Part shown: positions 43,743 through 57,716 of the stretch, piece after piece
How positions within the stretch are numbered: the first letter of the stretch is position 1
Layout of the letters: each line of letters begins with the position of its first letter
Origin: Macropodus opercularis
Taxonomy: Eukaryota; Chordata; Actinopteri; Anabantiformes; Osphronemidae
DNA length: 64,000 bases
Reading direction: 5' to 3'
Assembly (NCBI GenBank): GCA_030770545.1
Contig: CM061106.1
Span: 5,943,001-6,007,000, forward strand
The notes under the pieces: model-generated
Seen by the model: only the letters and a program-made list of their open reading frames with translations
Told to the model about the DNA's origin: nothing
Databases searched by the model: none
Translations under genes and position numbers: made by a program

Positions 43743-45789
43743 TGCTACTTTCCACATAGTTCATTAGAGAATTTATGTTTGATTATGATACAGTCAGCAT
43801 CAAATCACATATGAAGGATTAACATCACTCTGACACAGTTTAACCAACGTAAGTTGTGTTTTGTTCAAGTTTGAGCAGCAGGGACTTCAGTCAAGTTCAA
43901 AGCAGAAGTGCAGCAGATTCCTCTCAGCTCATCTTAACGTCTTGGACTGAAGCTCACACACCTGCACACGTTTAGCATCAAGTCTGCTGATTCGGCAGAT
44001 TTTACTGTCAGTAAACTACTGAGTGATGTGTTTAATAACAACTTCCTGTTGGTCCATAAAAGACAGAATAACTGTGTGGTGACCAACATCTTCTCTGCTT
44101 GGAAACATCAGCTGACACAACAACAACAGTCGTCTTCATGATCACAACAAGGTTCTGGCTGATCTGATGCTGACTGTTCTCTCTGTCTCTGTCTTTCTGC
44201 CACAGCTTCACTGAGAAGGTTGGAGCTTCACAGGAAACACTGGAATCTCTGCTATGACACTAACTGAGTTAACAAGACTGATGGAAGCAGCACAGACTGA
44301 CTCCAACCTCTACTGACCTCAGAGTCACCAGTTGACAGACTGGACCAGGTCACGAAGACCCTTCACTGATGAATCCTGCAGGTTGTTTCTACTCAGGTCC
44401 AGTTGTGTGAGATGTGACGGGTTGGACTTCAGAGCTGAGGCCAGAGAATCACAGCTGATCTCTGACAACCTGCAGCCACTCAAGCTGAATAAAGAACCAA
44501 AGATGAAACAGTAGAAAACAAAGAGTCAGCTTGAAACCATTCAGTGTCTCATCGTGTGTTTGGAGCTGAAGACGCTTCAGGAAGTAGAAGTTTAGAAACT
44601 AGAAGCTCCAAACAGCAGAACCAACAGTATGCAGGTTGAAAACAGTCCAATCAAACAGTAACAAAGACTCATTAATATTAATGACAACAAGCTGCTGCTT
44701 CAGCTCAGACGTCGTGACTTCACCTCTTCAACTCTGCAGCTCCACCACTGGCTCCATCTGGACTCACTCATGTTGTGATGACACATTGATCTGAGCTTCT
44801 ACTAAAGATCCTCAAGTTCTCAAACAGAACCAATGAGTCTGACTCAGGTTCTGGACACGTGACAGAAAACGTTCTGTTTGATGGAACAACATCGTCACAG
44901 AAACATTTGAAACTGAAGAAACATTTAATGGAGTTAAACTGATGGAACAAGTCAAACAAGCAGATCCAGAACTTCTGATTACGGCATCTTGGGTTTGAAT
45001 ATTGAGTCAGAACCAACATTATGGAGCCTTAGAAAAGTGTTGTTTTATATTTTCTGACTATTTATATTATTACATTATTTAAAAAATAAATAAATAATGA
45101 ATTAATGATTGAATAAAACAAAAATAACCAGTGAATGAACTAAACCACAGTACAGGAAACCAGACGTTGCCATGGAGACCCTCAGAGTGGATCAGTAGAA
45201 CATCAGCCTCATGTCTGCAGTTTAGCGTCAGCACAACGTTGACATCACATTAATCTACACAGAACTAAAACATGGAGTCTGACCTCAGAGTCTCCAGTCG
45301 ACAGTGAGGACTCTCCAGAAAACCACACAGATGCTTCACTGATGAGTCCTGCAGCTTGTTTCCACTCAGGTCCAGTTGAGTCAGATGTGACGGGTTGGAC
45401 TTCAGAGCTGAGGCCAGAGAATCACAGCTGATCTCTGACAAACTGCAGCTCATCAATCTGAATAAAGAACCAAAAATGTAGATAAATATTAATAACCAGT
45501 CAGATTTGTACTGATCAGTGATGTTTATGGTTGAATTGCACCAGTCACAGTCACAGCTGTCGCTGGATGAGGATGGAGGAGATTCGTCCTAAAAAGGGAG
45601 GATGTCGTCCCCTCACATCCTCTTTACTCATGTGATGATGGACACATTTCTATAAATATGAGGTGAAATCTGGGTCACAATTAAAAATTGAAACAGACTG
45701 AAAGTGAAAAATGTGATTCAAACATTGTAAAATAAATCTGAATCCTAAAATCCTTTGTGATCCATGTGAAATGGGGCATTTTAGTATTA

Positions 45790-45945
45790 AGTATTCAATG
45801 CTTCTCAGCCACTGCATCAGACAGTGGAGGCTCTGAGCAGCTCCTTCAGTGGAGACTGATCCAGAGTCAGTGTAGGAAGGAGCGGTGCCACAGATCCTTC
45901 ATTCACTGCTGTTAGACTCTACAACCAACCAGTCTAACAGCCACC
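45790..45945 (+). mobile_element. LINE ORF2 3' fragment in an NLR intron
   Basis: The sequence around gactgatccagagtcagtgt and cacagatccttcattcactg matches the end of a common teleost non-LTR ORF2 (RLIQ..C.KER..RSF). Frame is lost. It lies between LRR exons. Confidence 0.6.
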
Positions 45946-46139
45946 GTGCAGATCATCTGCTGTAGTTGATCTGGGACTTTATGTTCAGTGTCTGGTATTT
46001 GGAACAGTCGTACATTTGTATAATGGATCTTGTTCTTTGCTCCACTTTCATCCTTTCACTTCTTGCTGATTGTTTGTAGTCGTGGTAACAGTTGAATTTC
46101 TCCACTGTGGGATCAGTAGAATGATCTTCTCTCATCTTC

Positions 46140-46970
46140 CATCCTTGGCTAATGAGGCTGATTCTTCTTCATCTCTCTGGTGCAGTGTGGTCCTTCATCC
46201 ATCAGGAGGTTAGTTCTCCACATTTGTTGTGTGTCAGTCAGTGAGTGTGTATATTGTGTTTGCCACGGGTTTGTGTGTCTAGTGTGTCCTCCCTGGTCCG
46301 TGTCTCTGCTTGTGCTGTCCCTCGTCCTGTCCCTTGGCCTCTAGCTCGGTTCGTTGCTTTGGTTAACTCTTGTGGGTTAGAGTTGAGTCGGTCTCAGGCG
46401 TTGGCTTCACCTTGTCAGCTTCCTGCTCTAGCAGCTGCTTTGTGTTCTAGTTTTCTATTGGCTGCTCTTCTCCTGTCGTGTGCAGTGATTGTTTGTCCTG
46501 GTGTTCAGGGATTCATTGACATCATAGGTCTGTTACTGTCGTCTCTGGTTCTCTCAGAACCTTTGAGTCAGTCCTGTTCAGAGTGTTGCAGTTTCCGTTC
46601 TGGTTCCACAGTGTTTGTCCTTCTCTGTTATCTGAACTAATATCTGGTGACTTGAGATTGGTCTCCGTCTCTTTCTGCATCTGGGCCCTGGTCCGGTTTG
46701 AGCTACTGCAACAATATCTCTGTGGTGTATTAGTCAAATGTGCTGCCTTTATATAAATATTATATATTATGCCTTCATAGACTTTGTAATAACAGATTCT
46801 CATTAGATTTATTTCCTGTCTGTGTCTTTCATTTAAACCAAACCAAAATGTGGCCTTAACTACAGACACTAGAAACCCTACGTGTTCAATGTATTTGAAG
46901 AGAGACGTGATGAACCAAATGTTAAATAACAGTGAGGGCTGTAGCTCATCGTTTACACGTTGGACACATC
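46140..46970. other. NLR intron, no gene
   Basis: The stretch 46245-46640 is T/G-rich with an open plus-strand frame rich in Leu, Ser and Cys. It does not resemble a known protein and looks like repeat-derived sequence. Confidence 0.4.
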
Positions 46971-47149
46971 CTGACCTGAGACTTTCCAGATGGCACTGTG
47001 GGCTCTCCAGTCCAGCAGAAAGCAGCTTCACTCCTGAATCCTGCAGGTTGTTGAAACTCAGGTCCAGTTCTCTCAGACTAGAGGACTGAGAGCTGAGAAC
47101 TGAGGACAGTGCTTCAAGGCCTCTTTCTGAGATGTTACAGCCACTGAGC

Positions 47150-48700
47150 CTGAAAAACAGTCAGAGACAGAGAGAAACTATCAGGAGTGTGGGTACTGGC
47201 TCAGAGAGGCCACTGCTTCCTGGACTATCAGTGACCCATGGGACAGAAACCTGCTCACTGTTACTCTGTGGACATCACTAAATAAAGGTGATGCTGTCTG
47301 CTCAGAGGTAGTAGCTTCATGTTGATGGGGCAGACTTGACAGACTCCAGAGCAGCAGGAAAGGAGGTGGGGTGAGCTCCCTGTTGGCGAGTGGGAAACCA
47401 CACCTAGAACCAGGGAGATGTGGTGCAGAGGCAGAAGCTACCAGAACTGGTGGAGAGGACCACTGGACCTCCCAAGGTGCTGATGGTTGGAGTCTGTGCT
47501 GCTCAGTGTGATGCTGTGGTTTGCTAGGTATGAAGACAACATGGAGTTGGAGGACACCAACACATGGTGAACATTTAACCAGTTCTTCTAGTTTCTAGTC
47601 AGACCGTCCCTAGATGTTAATTCTGTCACTTTGTTGTGTTTGTCTTAACGTTCTTTGCATTTCTGGTGTAGAGGTGACTTCAAATCTTTGGCTTAGAGAG
47701 ATTTAAGTCACCATTTATTGGTTTGAACCTCACTCTGTCTGGTTGAATTCTTCTTAGCTTCGGTCTCAGTCCAACAACAAGGGTTTGTTTCCCATTCTCC
47801 TCCACCTTTACATGGTTATATCTGCTCTAACCAGCGTCACAATCTATGTTTAGTCTCTGTTCTGGCCACATCATCTGCTCCTCAAGCCTGTTCTGAGCCA
47901 TTTTCAAGCCTGTTAAGTCTTGAGTCCAGTAAATCTAGTGAGTCCCTCCAGCCTGTTGCTTTCTCTGAGAGAGTCCTTCCTTCTACTCTGTTTGGGGAGT
48001 TGTGGTTGTTTTAGTTTGGTCATGAAGGGTATTCAGCTTCAGAGGAGGAGTAACTGGAGAGAGAGGAGCGTCTGTCTCTCTGGAGGACACTTCCCATCTG
48101 TCTCTGCGCCATCTGGGCGTCCACTCGCCTTTGGCCTGTTGAACAGTGTTAACGTGGGTGTTGGTACCAAGTGGTTCATTCTACAGCCAGATGTGCATTT
48201 AGAAGGCAGAGCTGTGGGAATGTGATGTGTGATGTGCTATGTGAGGGGTGATGGTGAGTTTGTAGGAAGGAACATCTCCTATACAAGAAAACACAAGAGT
48301 TAATGAAACGTGGTCTATGTGAAGGTCACTCATCAAGTCATTTACTAACAGAGACGTGAGATTTAATAGATTTACTGAAACCTGGCTGCAGCAGGATGAA
48401 TGATGTGTGAAGCTGCTTATAGACAATGAACAAAGTCCAGTGTGTGTGACTGACCATGATTAGTCCATGGAAGCAGAGAAACAGCCAGTGAATGAGGATT
48501 AAAACAGGCCCAGGTTTCTGTTCAGCTCTGGAGCCAGACTGACTAAGAGTCATAGCTGTGTTGACCCAGAGCAGCTTCAAACACCAGCAGCAGTGACTTC
48601 ATGGATTTCTCTCCTTAGAACATTGGAACCATTAGAGATAATGATTCATTTGCTGGTGACTCTGTCTGACTGCTTGTCTCTTAGACTCAATCCCAACTAG
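47150..48700. other. NLR intron, no gene
   Basis: Long intron between the NACHT exon and the first LRR exon. Open stretches at 47920-48225 have no recognisable product. Confidence 0.4.
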
Positions 48701-48739
48701 ATCACTCACAGAAGTTCTTCCGTTCATCAGCACGTCCAC

Positions 48740-48990
48740 ATTGAATCCAACCAACCAGTCTCTGCTACGTAGCTCAGGCTTTTCAGGCTGCTGTGGTCAA
48801 ACCTTCACTGAACAAACCTGCTCTCAACCCTGGAGAACTAGCAGCTATAGGCCAACATCTAATCTGCCCTTTCTTTCTAAACCCTTGAAGTCGTAGCCAA
48901 ATGTATCAGTAATTGATGCTTCAATACTTCAAGTACTTCAGCTGCAGACGTCTCTGGCTGAGGACAACTCCAGGCTGTTGATACACATTT
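48740..48990 (+). mobile_element. LINE reverse transcriptase fragment in an NLR intron
   Basis: ctcaaccctggagaactagc and gccctttctttctaaaccct correspond to the NPGELA.YRP.SNLPFLSK region before the reverse transcriptase palm. Frames are broken. Confidence 0.7.
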
Positions 48991-51900
48991 CAGTCATGTG
49001 AGGACTTACTCAGCTTTGTTGGAGGCTTTGACGACTGGCAGCAGCCTCAGCAGAGTCTCCTCTGAACCAGAGTATTTCCTCAGGTCAAACACGTCCAGAT
49101 CTTCTTCTGATGACAGTAAGATGAAGACCAGAGCCGACCACTGAGCAGGAGACAGTTCACGTGTGGAGAAACGTCCTGACCTCAGGTTCTGTTGGATCTG
49201 CTCCACTAGAGAACCATCATTCAGTTCATTCAGACAGTGGAACAGGTTGATGCTTCTTTCTGCAGACAGATCCTCACTGAGCTTCTTCTTGATGTACTAG
49301 ACTGTTTTCTGATTGGTCTGTGAGCTACTTCCTGTCTGTGTCATCAGACCTTGTAGTAGAGTCTGATTGGTCTGCAGTGAAAGACCGAGGAGGAAGCGGA
49401 GGAACAGGTCCAGGTGTCCATTTGGACTTTGTAAGGCCTGGTCCACAGCGTCCTGGTGGAGATGTTTTAGATTATGTTTGTCTTTAAATACATTAGATAA
49501 CTTGGACGTTGATTGTTGCTGTGACAGCAGATTGACTCCAGAGTTGATGAAGGTCAGATGGACGTGAAGAGCAGCCAGAAACTCCTGAACACTCAGATGG
49601 ATGAAGCAGAACACCTTGCCCTGGTACAGTCCTCTCTCCTCTCTAAAGACCTGTGTGAACACTCCTGAGTAAACTGAGGGTGCTCTGACATCGATGCCAC
49701 ACTCTGTCAGGTCTGACTCGTAGAAGATCAGGTTTCTTTTCTGCAGCTGCTCAAAAGCCACTTTTCCCAGAGACTCAATCATCTTCCTGCTCTTTTCATT
49801 CCAGTGTGGATCTGTCTCAGCTCCTCCATCGTACTTGATGTTCTTCACTTTGGTCTGAACCACCAGGAAGCGGATGTACATCTCAGTCAGGGTGTTGGGC
49901 AGCTCTCCTCCCTCTCTGGACCTCAGCAGATCCTCCAGAACCGTAGCAGTGATCCAGCAGAAGACTGGGATGTGACACATGATGTGGAGGCTTCGTGATG
50001 TCTTGACGTGGGAGATGATGGTTGTGGCCTGCTGCTCATCTCTGAACCTGTTCCTGAAGTACTGCTCCTTCTGTGGGTCAGTGAACCCTCTGACCTCTGT
50101 CACCATGTCAACACACCCAGGAGGGATCTGATTGGCTGCTGCAGGTCGTGTGGTGATCCAGAGGCGAGCAGAGGGAAGCAGGTTCCCCCTGATGAGGTTT
50201 GTCAGCAGCACATCCACTGAGGTGGACTCTGTGACATCAGTCAGGGTTTCAGTCTGGTGGAAGTCCAGAGGAAGTCGACTCTCATCCAGACCGTCCAAGA
50301 TGAACACGACCTGGAACTGTTCAAAGCTGCAGATTCCTGCTGCTTTGGTTCCAGTGAAGAAGTGATGAACAAGTTCCACCAAGCTGAACTTTTGCTCTTT
50401 CAGCACGTTCAGCTCTCTGAAGGTGAATGGAAATGTGAAGTGTACGTCCTGGTTGGCTTTGCCTTCAGCCCAGTCCAGAGTGAACTTCTGTGTCAGGACT
50501 GTTTTCCCAATGCCAGCCACTCCCTTGGTCACCACGGTTCTGATGGGTCCATCTCTTCCAGCTGAGCCTTTAAAGACGTCTTCTAGTCTGATGGTTGTTT
50601 CTGCTCTGTGTGGTTTCCTGGAGGCTGCTTCAATCTGTCTGACCTCATGTTCATGGTTGACCTCTCCAGTCCCTCCCTCTGTGATGTAGAGCTCTGTGTA
50701 GATCTGGTTCAGAAGGGTTGGGTTTCCTGCTGTAGCGATGCCTTCAAACACACACTGGAACTTCTGCTTCAGCTGAGATTTAAGCTGACGCTGACAAACT
50801 GCAGCAGAGGCTCCTGAAAGAACAAACAAGAAATATTATTATTGTACTTAAATGTAATTTATAAAATAGAATTTGCTTAATTTAAAAGGTAGTATGACAA
50901 TTTATGTATCCGCATTTAACCAACTTAAGCCTTCAACACATCAGTAAATTTGTGATTCTGTGTGTGTGATGTTAAATGTTGAGAGAAATCCTCTTACTGC
51001 TCTGCAGACAGTCAGCCAGCTCCTCCTGCTTCATCCTCCTCAGGAAGTTCAGTGTGATCTTCAGAAATGCGTCTCTGCTGCTCCTCCTCTGCTCTTCATC
51101 CTCACCATCCAACACCTCCTCATCCTCCCTCTGACTCTCTAAGCATTCTGGGTAATCTGGACTCAGAACCTTCTGGATCTTCTTCAGCTCCTTCTTCACA
51201 AACGTGACAATGTTTTCCTCCAGCAGCTGGAACAGAAACTCTATGAATGACACCATCCAACTAAAAGCATGGAGCCAAACATCAGATCCATGTTGGACAC
51301 ACTGACAATCCACTGGTGTAAAAGTGCAGCATGGAGACGATTGAACACAACAGATGAAAGTAGTGGTTGTCCATGTACAGACCATAAACATGGAGTCCAG
51401 GTGTGTTTGGTGCTGCTGGGCAGACTGACCACTGGGAACCTCTGAGCTCTGCTGGTCCACTCTGTGGAGGAACCATGAAGAATGAGCTCACATGATGTGA
51501 GTCCACACAGAGACACACACAAGGTAAAGGTCCATGAAGTGATGCTTGATGTGAGCAGTGAGTCAGAGACTCCCTGTAGCGGTGAAGCTTTACTGTCACA
51601 GTCAGTTTGGTTCCGTCTCAGCAGCTCTGAACAACATCTATCTCTGCCTCCCTCACTGAACAATGCTGACGTGTTGGAACAAGGCGTCTAGAGACAGAGT
51701 CTGCTGGGATCAGACTGGTTGTACTGGGCAGCTCCCAGTGGGAATGTGTTGAACTGTGTGAGTCTGAGGCAGAGCTGCTGCTCACACTAGTAACATTGAA
51801 CCACTTCCTCCATTCATTCATTGTTGGATCCTACATCAAAGTTCAGACGTCAGCTCTGGTGCTGACACTGGGGACAAACAGTCGTCTCCACTTACTGCAA

Positions 51901-52948
51901 CAACATCAACTAAAGTCTAACAGCAGGAACTTCAACCTACTGCTGGAAGACATTTGAGCCAAATCTGCACGTAGAGAACGTCAATAACCAGATTTGATCA
52001 GAGTTGAACATTTGTGGTTCAGCTGCTTCCTTTGACGTCTGCCTGCAAGTCAGCACTTCATTAGAAGAGGAGCAGCCCCTGTGACCCTCTACAGGATCAG
52101 AGCTTTAGCTACTGGCTGGATGGAGATTTGATCCATGATCAGAGTGTTTGCTGGAAGAACAGTGAAGAAAGCTTCTCCTTCACATTAACACTTCAAACAC
52201 AAACCAACTGACTCACACCAGAAACAAACAACACAACTATTGATCATCATAGAAAGTTTACATCAGATTGTTCAACCTGATTCAAACTAACAACAACTCA
52301 CTTTGACTCTGATGCAGGTTGGTCTTTAAACACAATACCAATCTCCTTTGACTGGTCGCTCTTGAAGGACACACAGCTGGGTTCAGGTCCAGCTTCAGCA
52401 GATTCTTGTCTCTGATGGGACCTGATAGAAAAACAACTTAGTGACTCTCACATATTCAGTGGACGTTTCCTTCACCAATGACCAATAATAGTGAATCTTA
52501 AACAGTGTGTGTGACTTGGAGACAGAATCATCAGATGGTCTCAGTCATCTCACCTCTGAGCTTTGGTCTGGCTCTCATGGTCCCCACACAGAGTGGTTTT
52601 AGAGGGAGGGGCTCCCTCCTCTCTGTCCTCACACTGATTCATGTCCACATCAGCTCACACACACTTTCTACCTTCATGTGGAGACAAACACAAATCATTC
52701 ACCTGCACATCAGCTGAAATCCTCCTTCCATCATTAGTCAAATATCAGCTGCTCCTCCACTGATCGTCTCTTCTTCTCTGTTTCCTATCGTGTCAGTTGA
52801 ATGTAGTCAGACAGTGGGAGGCAGAGGAAGCTGCTCTACTTTCACTATTAGTCACTTGATGGAGCCCAACACACACGATGATGAACAACCATTAACATTC
52901 AACTATTTATTATGGCTATGTTGGTATTTAAAATATTACAAATCAAAG

Positions 52949-53160
52949 GGCGGCACGGTGGTGTGGTGGTCAGCACTGTCGCCTCACAGCAAGAAGGTCT
53001 TGGGTTCGATTCCCAGAGGCGACCGTGTAGAGTTTCCATGTTGCGTGGGTTTTCTCCAGGGTATCCGGTTTCCTCCCAAGACATGCAGTTAGGTAAGATG
53101 CATAAATTGCCCATAGGTGTGAGTGTGTGTATGACTGTGACTTGTGTGTCTATATATGTT
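52949..53160 (+). repeat. Dispersed teleost repeat, partial copy
   Basis: Starts gggcggcacggtggtgtggt and includes gcgtgggttttctccagggt. It is related in inverted orientation to 43378-43742. Confidence 0.8.
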
Positions 53161-53164
53161 TGAC

Positions 53165-56100
53165 CTTAGTGTGTCTTGCCTTGACATGTTGTTAAATTGG
53201 TGATTTGTAACATTCACGAGCTGTAGAACCTGGGATAATTATGACTGGGAAATTTAAATTTTCAAACTACCAAGTCAAGTGGCTGATTTAACATTAAAAC
53301 CACATGTTGTGCTTAAAGGCATCTTCAAAACACTTGTCACTGTAAAACTGTTTAAAAGCCGGCTGTGTCATGATGTCATCTGATGAAGAGGGGACTTTTG
53401 TGCTGTGGCAAATGTAAGTGAACACGGCATTAGATTTGCTTTATAAGTAATGCTGTGAAAATTATTTTACACTGTATCAACGTTTTTAGTTAAATCTATC
53501 TGGTGTGTGACTAAGCAGGCAGAGCTCCTGAGCTGAACATCAGCTCGGCTGTGATCAACAACACTGTGCTCGCTGCCTGGACGTCCCTGAGCTGGAGCAT
53601 CACACCAGACAGATTCTGTCTCACTGTCGCTATCAGGCTGTGGTCGCTGTGAGACGTGCGTCTGATTCTTTCTCATTCTAGGCAGTTGTGTTACTACTGT
53701 TGGAGCAGCTACAGCAGCCTGTTCTGTAGATTAAGGAATTAAAACCAAGCAGAGCTGAATGTGACTTTGTAAACAATTTGAATATAAATCTAATTACATT
53801 ATTTAAATTTAATGGATCAGATTGAAACCTCCTGTAAATAAAGTTGACTCTTTGACATTTATTTCAATGACTAAACTAATAGAGACTAAACAAAGCAAAC
53901 TTTTGTTCAGCAGTTGTTTCAAATTACATATAGAGTCACAACTGAAGTACATAGTAGTTTAGAGCTCACACCTACTCACTACCCTCTGCTCTCACAGGAC
54001 ACTCTACAGGGTGAAGTGAAACCTAACTGGAGGATAAATCTGTGTCTTTACCAACTTCCCTCAAACTGAAGAAGCTTCCTGGACAGATGGAGAAACGTTT
54101 CTACCAAACAGAAGAAGGCACGACTCAACTTTCAGACATTTAGACTAATCAGCTTTTTATACGTTTACATTTGTGCTGTAAAAAGCAAATGTTTAAGGTC
54201 TAAGATATGATAAATAAAGCATCTACTGATTAATAATTAGAAACAGTGAGGAAAAAACAGCAGCTGAACAATAAACACCTCTTCTGTGACTTTATGTTTC
54301 TGCACTGAGCAGATGAGAATTTTTATTAGTAGAAAGATGTTTGAATTCATTCACAGCTTTACCTCTAACGTGTCTAAAGTATTAGATCAGCTTGGTTAAA
54401 GTGCCAGCAGTGAAAGTTCTCATGACACAGAATCCTACACGTTGTGGTTCTGGTTTCACTTATTGATGCATTAACGCCTCTAATGCTGCATCTTCACTGA
54501 GTTGGTCCAAAGCTGGAGCTGATTTAATCACTGTATTATGTTCAGTGTTAACTCTGCTGCTCTGTTAATATGTAACAACAGAGATGAACCATGGACCTGA
54601 ACCTGAGGTTACCAGGTTATCTGGTCTGAAATCACTTTATCAGCAGAGACACAGAGTCATAAAGGGAGAACATTAACAGATGAAAAAATGAAACAATTCA
54701 ATAGAAAAGAAATTTCACTCTAGAAATAAAATATTCTTCTTGAAGGTTTTTCTTCATATCTACTGACGACACAAATGTTGTTTTTATAAGTTTATCTTTT
54801 ATACACAACGTCTACTAGACACTGTTTGACAGGATTTTATTCCTGTCAGTGCGGTGAAGAGAAGAAAATACAAATGATGTGTTCAATTAATAAATAAATG
54901 AACAACTGCTACAAACCTTTCACAGCAAGAAACAAAAACTAAAGACGGAGAGAAAGAATCAAACAAAGCAAACTTACAGTTGTTTCAGAGCAGCAGACGA
55001 CTCCACTCCTCACCTGACACAGGTGAGCTGTTACCTGGAACGGAAGCAGGAAACAGGAGCAGATTTTCACAATAAGAGACATCATGTTCCCTTAGAGACT
55101 GAAACCTGGGATTTTATTACTGGAGATAAACATCAGTGATTGTAGCATCTGGTGGTGAACAGAGAAACTGGCTGATTCAGTCCTGCTGTAGGTTAAACAG
55201 TGTTTTACTGTGTAGAGGACCTGGACTGTTAAACTGTTTGTTGTTTTACAGGCAGCTGGTTGGGTCGAGTGAAGCAGGACTGAATCAGTGAGAGACTGAA
55301 GTTAGAGCAGGTCAGTAATGAACAGACTGAGAGACAAGGACTCACTGATATTAACAGATACATGTAACTGTACCAGGAGGTAGAGGAGGGAAGAACAAAA
55401 TGAGTTCAGCACAGATTTGATCAGTGCATGAAGGTTCGTTTCTGTCTGAACTGATCCTGACTTGCTCTGATGTTATGCGTTCGTAGCCAATGAGAAACTC
55501 TGAGACAACTCTTTTGGAGCAACTTCAGCAGTGAACATGATGTTCATGAAGGTTCACGACAGCTGGATTGTGTAGATGAGCTGGAAACCATGATGTGTTC
55601 AGATGCTTCTTTCTTTGTTTTCTGGAAGGTGGAGATGTCTGCACACATCAGCGCTGAGAGATGGAGGAACCTCGTCCATGTCTAGTAGCTGAGATTCTAT
55701 CATTAGCTGCAGGCTTGAGTGGTTCTACTACTGTAGGTCCAGCTCACATGCAGCACAGGTTCGTCTACTGTCAGTCAGGCTGTGGCTGAGGCTGAGTTTG
55801 ATTATGAATGTGAACGTGTGGACGCACAGAGACGTCCTAACACAGGACATTACAGCAGCAGCACAGACACAACAGAACAGGAAACACTCACGACTACAAG
55901 TCTGGCTGCAAGATTCCACATGTTTGAGCTGCTCCATTAGGTTTAATACATGTCTGCATAAACATACTTACTAGATAATTAACACTACAGCTGACACAAC
56001 ACTGATGCAAAGCAAAGCTACATGGAGCATTTCTGGTGAACACATGGATCTTCCTCCACTAAGTCTGTGAAGGAGACTTTGAAGCTTTTAATGTTGTTAA

Positions 56101-57700
56101 TTATTAATTGTTTATCATGAGGCTTGTGAGTAAAACTTTCTCTGTCAGAAACTCAAGATGCACAGCTCACAGTAACTACGTCATAGAACCTTCTACTGCA
56201 GGTGAAGTCAGGTTGTGTTGTGTATTGTTTAGTGCTGGGCTCTCACCAAGCTTAATGAGTCTTGGATGCTGGGTTGGAAAAACCTCAATGTCTGACTGAG
56301 AAGTTTCCTGCAACCTGAAAAAAACAACAAAAAAACACAACTTACACACTATTAGAAATGATGCCAAAGGAAATATTATAGTAATGGCAGCACAGTGAAA
56401 AATACTTTAATCACCCAGGAGGGAAAGCGCATCTAAGCAACCTTGACAAACATCACAGCAGGTTCAGAGTCTGTGTCTTGATCTCTGTCCCTCTTCTGTT
56501 CTACCTTCAAAACACTCAGGGTATTTATTCACCTCTTGGCCCAGGACACAGCCTGAAAGCAGAACCAAGCAAACCGGTCTTTTACCATCAGCAGTGACTC
56601 TGAACGTTTATCTGCAGCTTCTGGTCTGTTCCTCTCCGCTCCTCTGTGTGAGACATTGTACTTGGTAGAAACATTTCACTATCTGTCCAGGAAACTTCTT
56701 CAGTCAGACTCAGCTTTCAGACGACTTCACCTGGATGACTGAGAATCTCCACAGACAGATTCCTGGCTGTGTTCGTGTCTTGTTCCTCTGTTCAACTGTG
56801 TCAAATGTTAAGAAAGTTGACAGATCTGAAAACACACACACTCACAAATCTGTCGGTTGAACTTTGGGAAAAGAACCTTCTGTCTGAACCTGGAAAACCA
56901 GGAAGTATCTGAGTGATGTCAGAGCTGAACTGAACAGACACTGATGCGTTTGGAGGCAGCTTGTCTGAAAATGGAGCTTTACACACATGGTTCTGGGATC
57001 TGGACTCGGTTCTGTTCACTGAGGGAACATGGTTCTGGGACCTGAGCTTCACAGACAGTTGTAGTGTTTGTGTTGTTAAAGTTGTTTTACTGGTGTCAGT
57101 GTCAAAGTCCAAGTTTATTGTTTCAGGTTATCACCAGTTATTGCTTCTCTCCCAGTGCATGCTGGGAGTGGAGCACGCTCAGATTGTGTTTCAGGGTGAA
57201 TATGGAGAAACATTTATCAGACGCACATTAGCTTCCACTGCTCATGGCAGCTCTGACTCTGATCATCAGTTTTTACATGTACATTAGGTTCAGTCTGGTC
57301 CAACCAGACCAGAAGCTGCTGGTGCTACAGGTGAGCTCTGTCCACCTGCTGCAGATGAGTGTCCAAATCTAATGTGGGTTTAAAGTGTTGGTCAGGACTG
57401 TTCATCATAATTATGAGATGATCCATGAATGTAGAACAGATGTTGCTCTAGTTGTTCTGTTAATGCAAGTATGAGGCGTCATGTCGGACCTGATGACGTT
57501 TTACTTGGTTTTACCTTGTCCTTGGAAAACCTGAGGCGAGCACAAAATACATGCATTTGTACATACTAATGTTTCATAAAGTATTTTTTCAAACACACGA
57601 CAGAATGTGATTCAGTTTCAGTGAAGTACAGTGAAAAAACACAGAGACAGAGACGTAATTACTCCATGTGAGACATAACCACTAGATTATTTTTTTGTTG
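53165..57700. other. Upstream flank of the NLR gene, no coding gene supported
   Basis: At 54975-55035 minus-strand sequence ending CTGTAAGTTTG after a short GC-balanced stretch could be a non-coding 5' exon of the NLR gene. Similar phrases recur near 53890-53930 and 61255-61320. No other gene is recognisable. Open stretches at 56108-56299 and 56961-57287 lack support. Confidence 0.35.
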
Positions 57701-57716
57701 TTGTATGTTTTCATAT

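Larger units (their letters stand above)
44325..52642 (-). pseudogene. Fish NLR (FISNA-NACHT-LRR, NLRC3-like) with one nonsense codon
   Basis: Eight exons splice in phase: 52554-52642 (MNQCEDREEGAPPSKTTLCG), 52302-52421 (EPSCVSFKSDQSKEIG), 51383-51461 (VDQQSSEVPSGQSAQQHQ), 50998-51226 (LLEENIVTFVKKELKKIQ), 49010-50813 (FISNA, NACHT and helical regions), and LRR exons 46976-47149, 45284-45457 (both 174 nt) and a terminal one 44325-44484. NACHT shows Walker A GVAGIGKT (about residues 270-277) and Walker B VVFILDGLDESR (about 341-352). These cytosolic proteins are presumed pattern sensors. A TAG at 49297-49299 interrupts the expected QKTV-E-YIKKKLSED reading, ending the product at about 677 residues and removing all LRRs. 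Beyond it the frame is intact (SPAQWSALVFILLSSEEDLD) to the last stop, about 940 residues. It may be a recent pseudogene, a polymorphic null or a truncated allele. Confidence 0.92.

Noticed and set aside
46245..46640. 131-residue plus-strand open frame
   Set aside because: Leu/Ser/Cys-rich, inside an NLR intron, with no splice support or recognisable domain.
50257..50689. Plus-strand open frames opposite the NACHT exon
   Set aside because: Antisense shadows of the 510-codon NLR frame.
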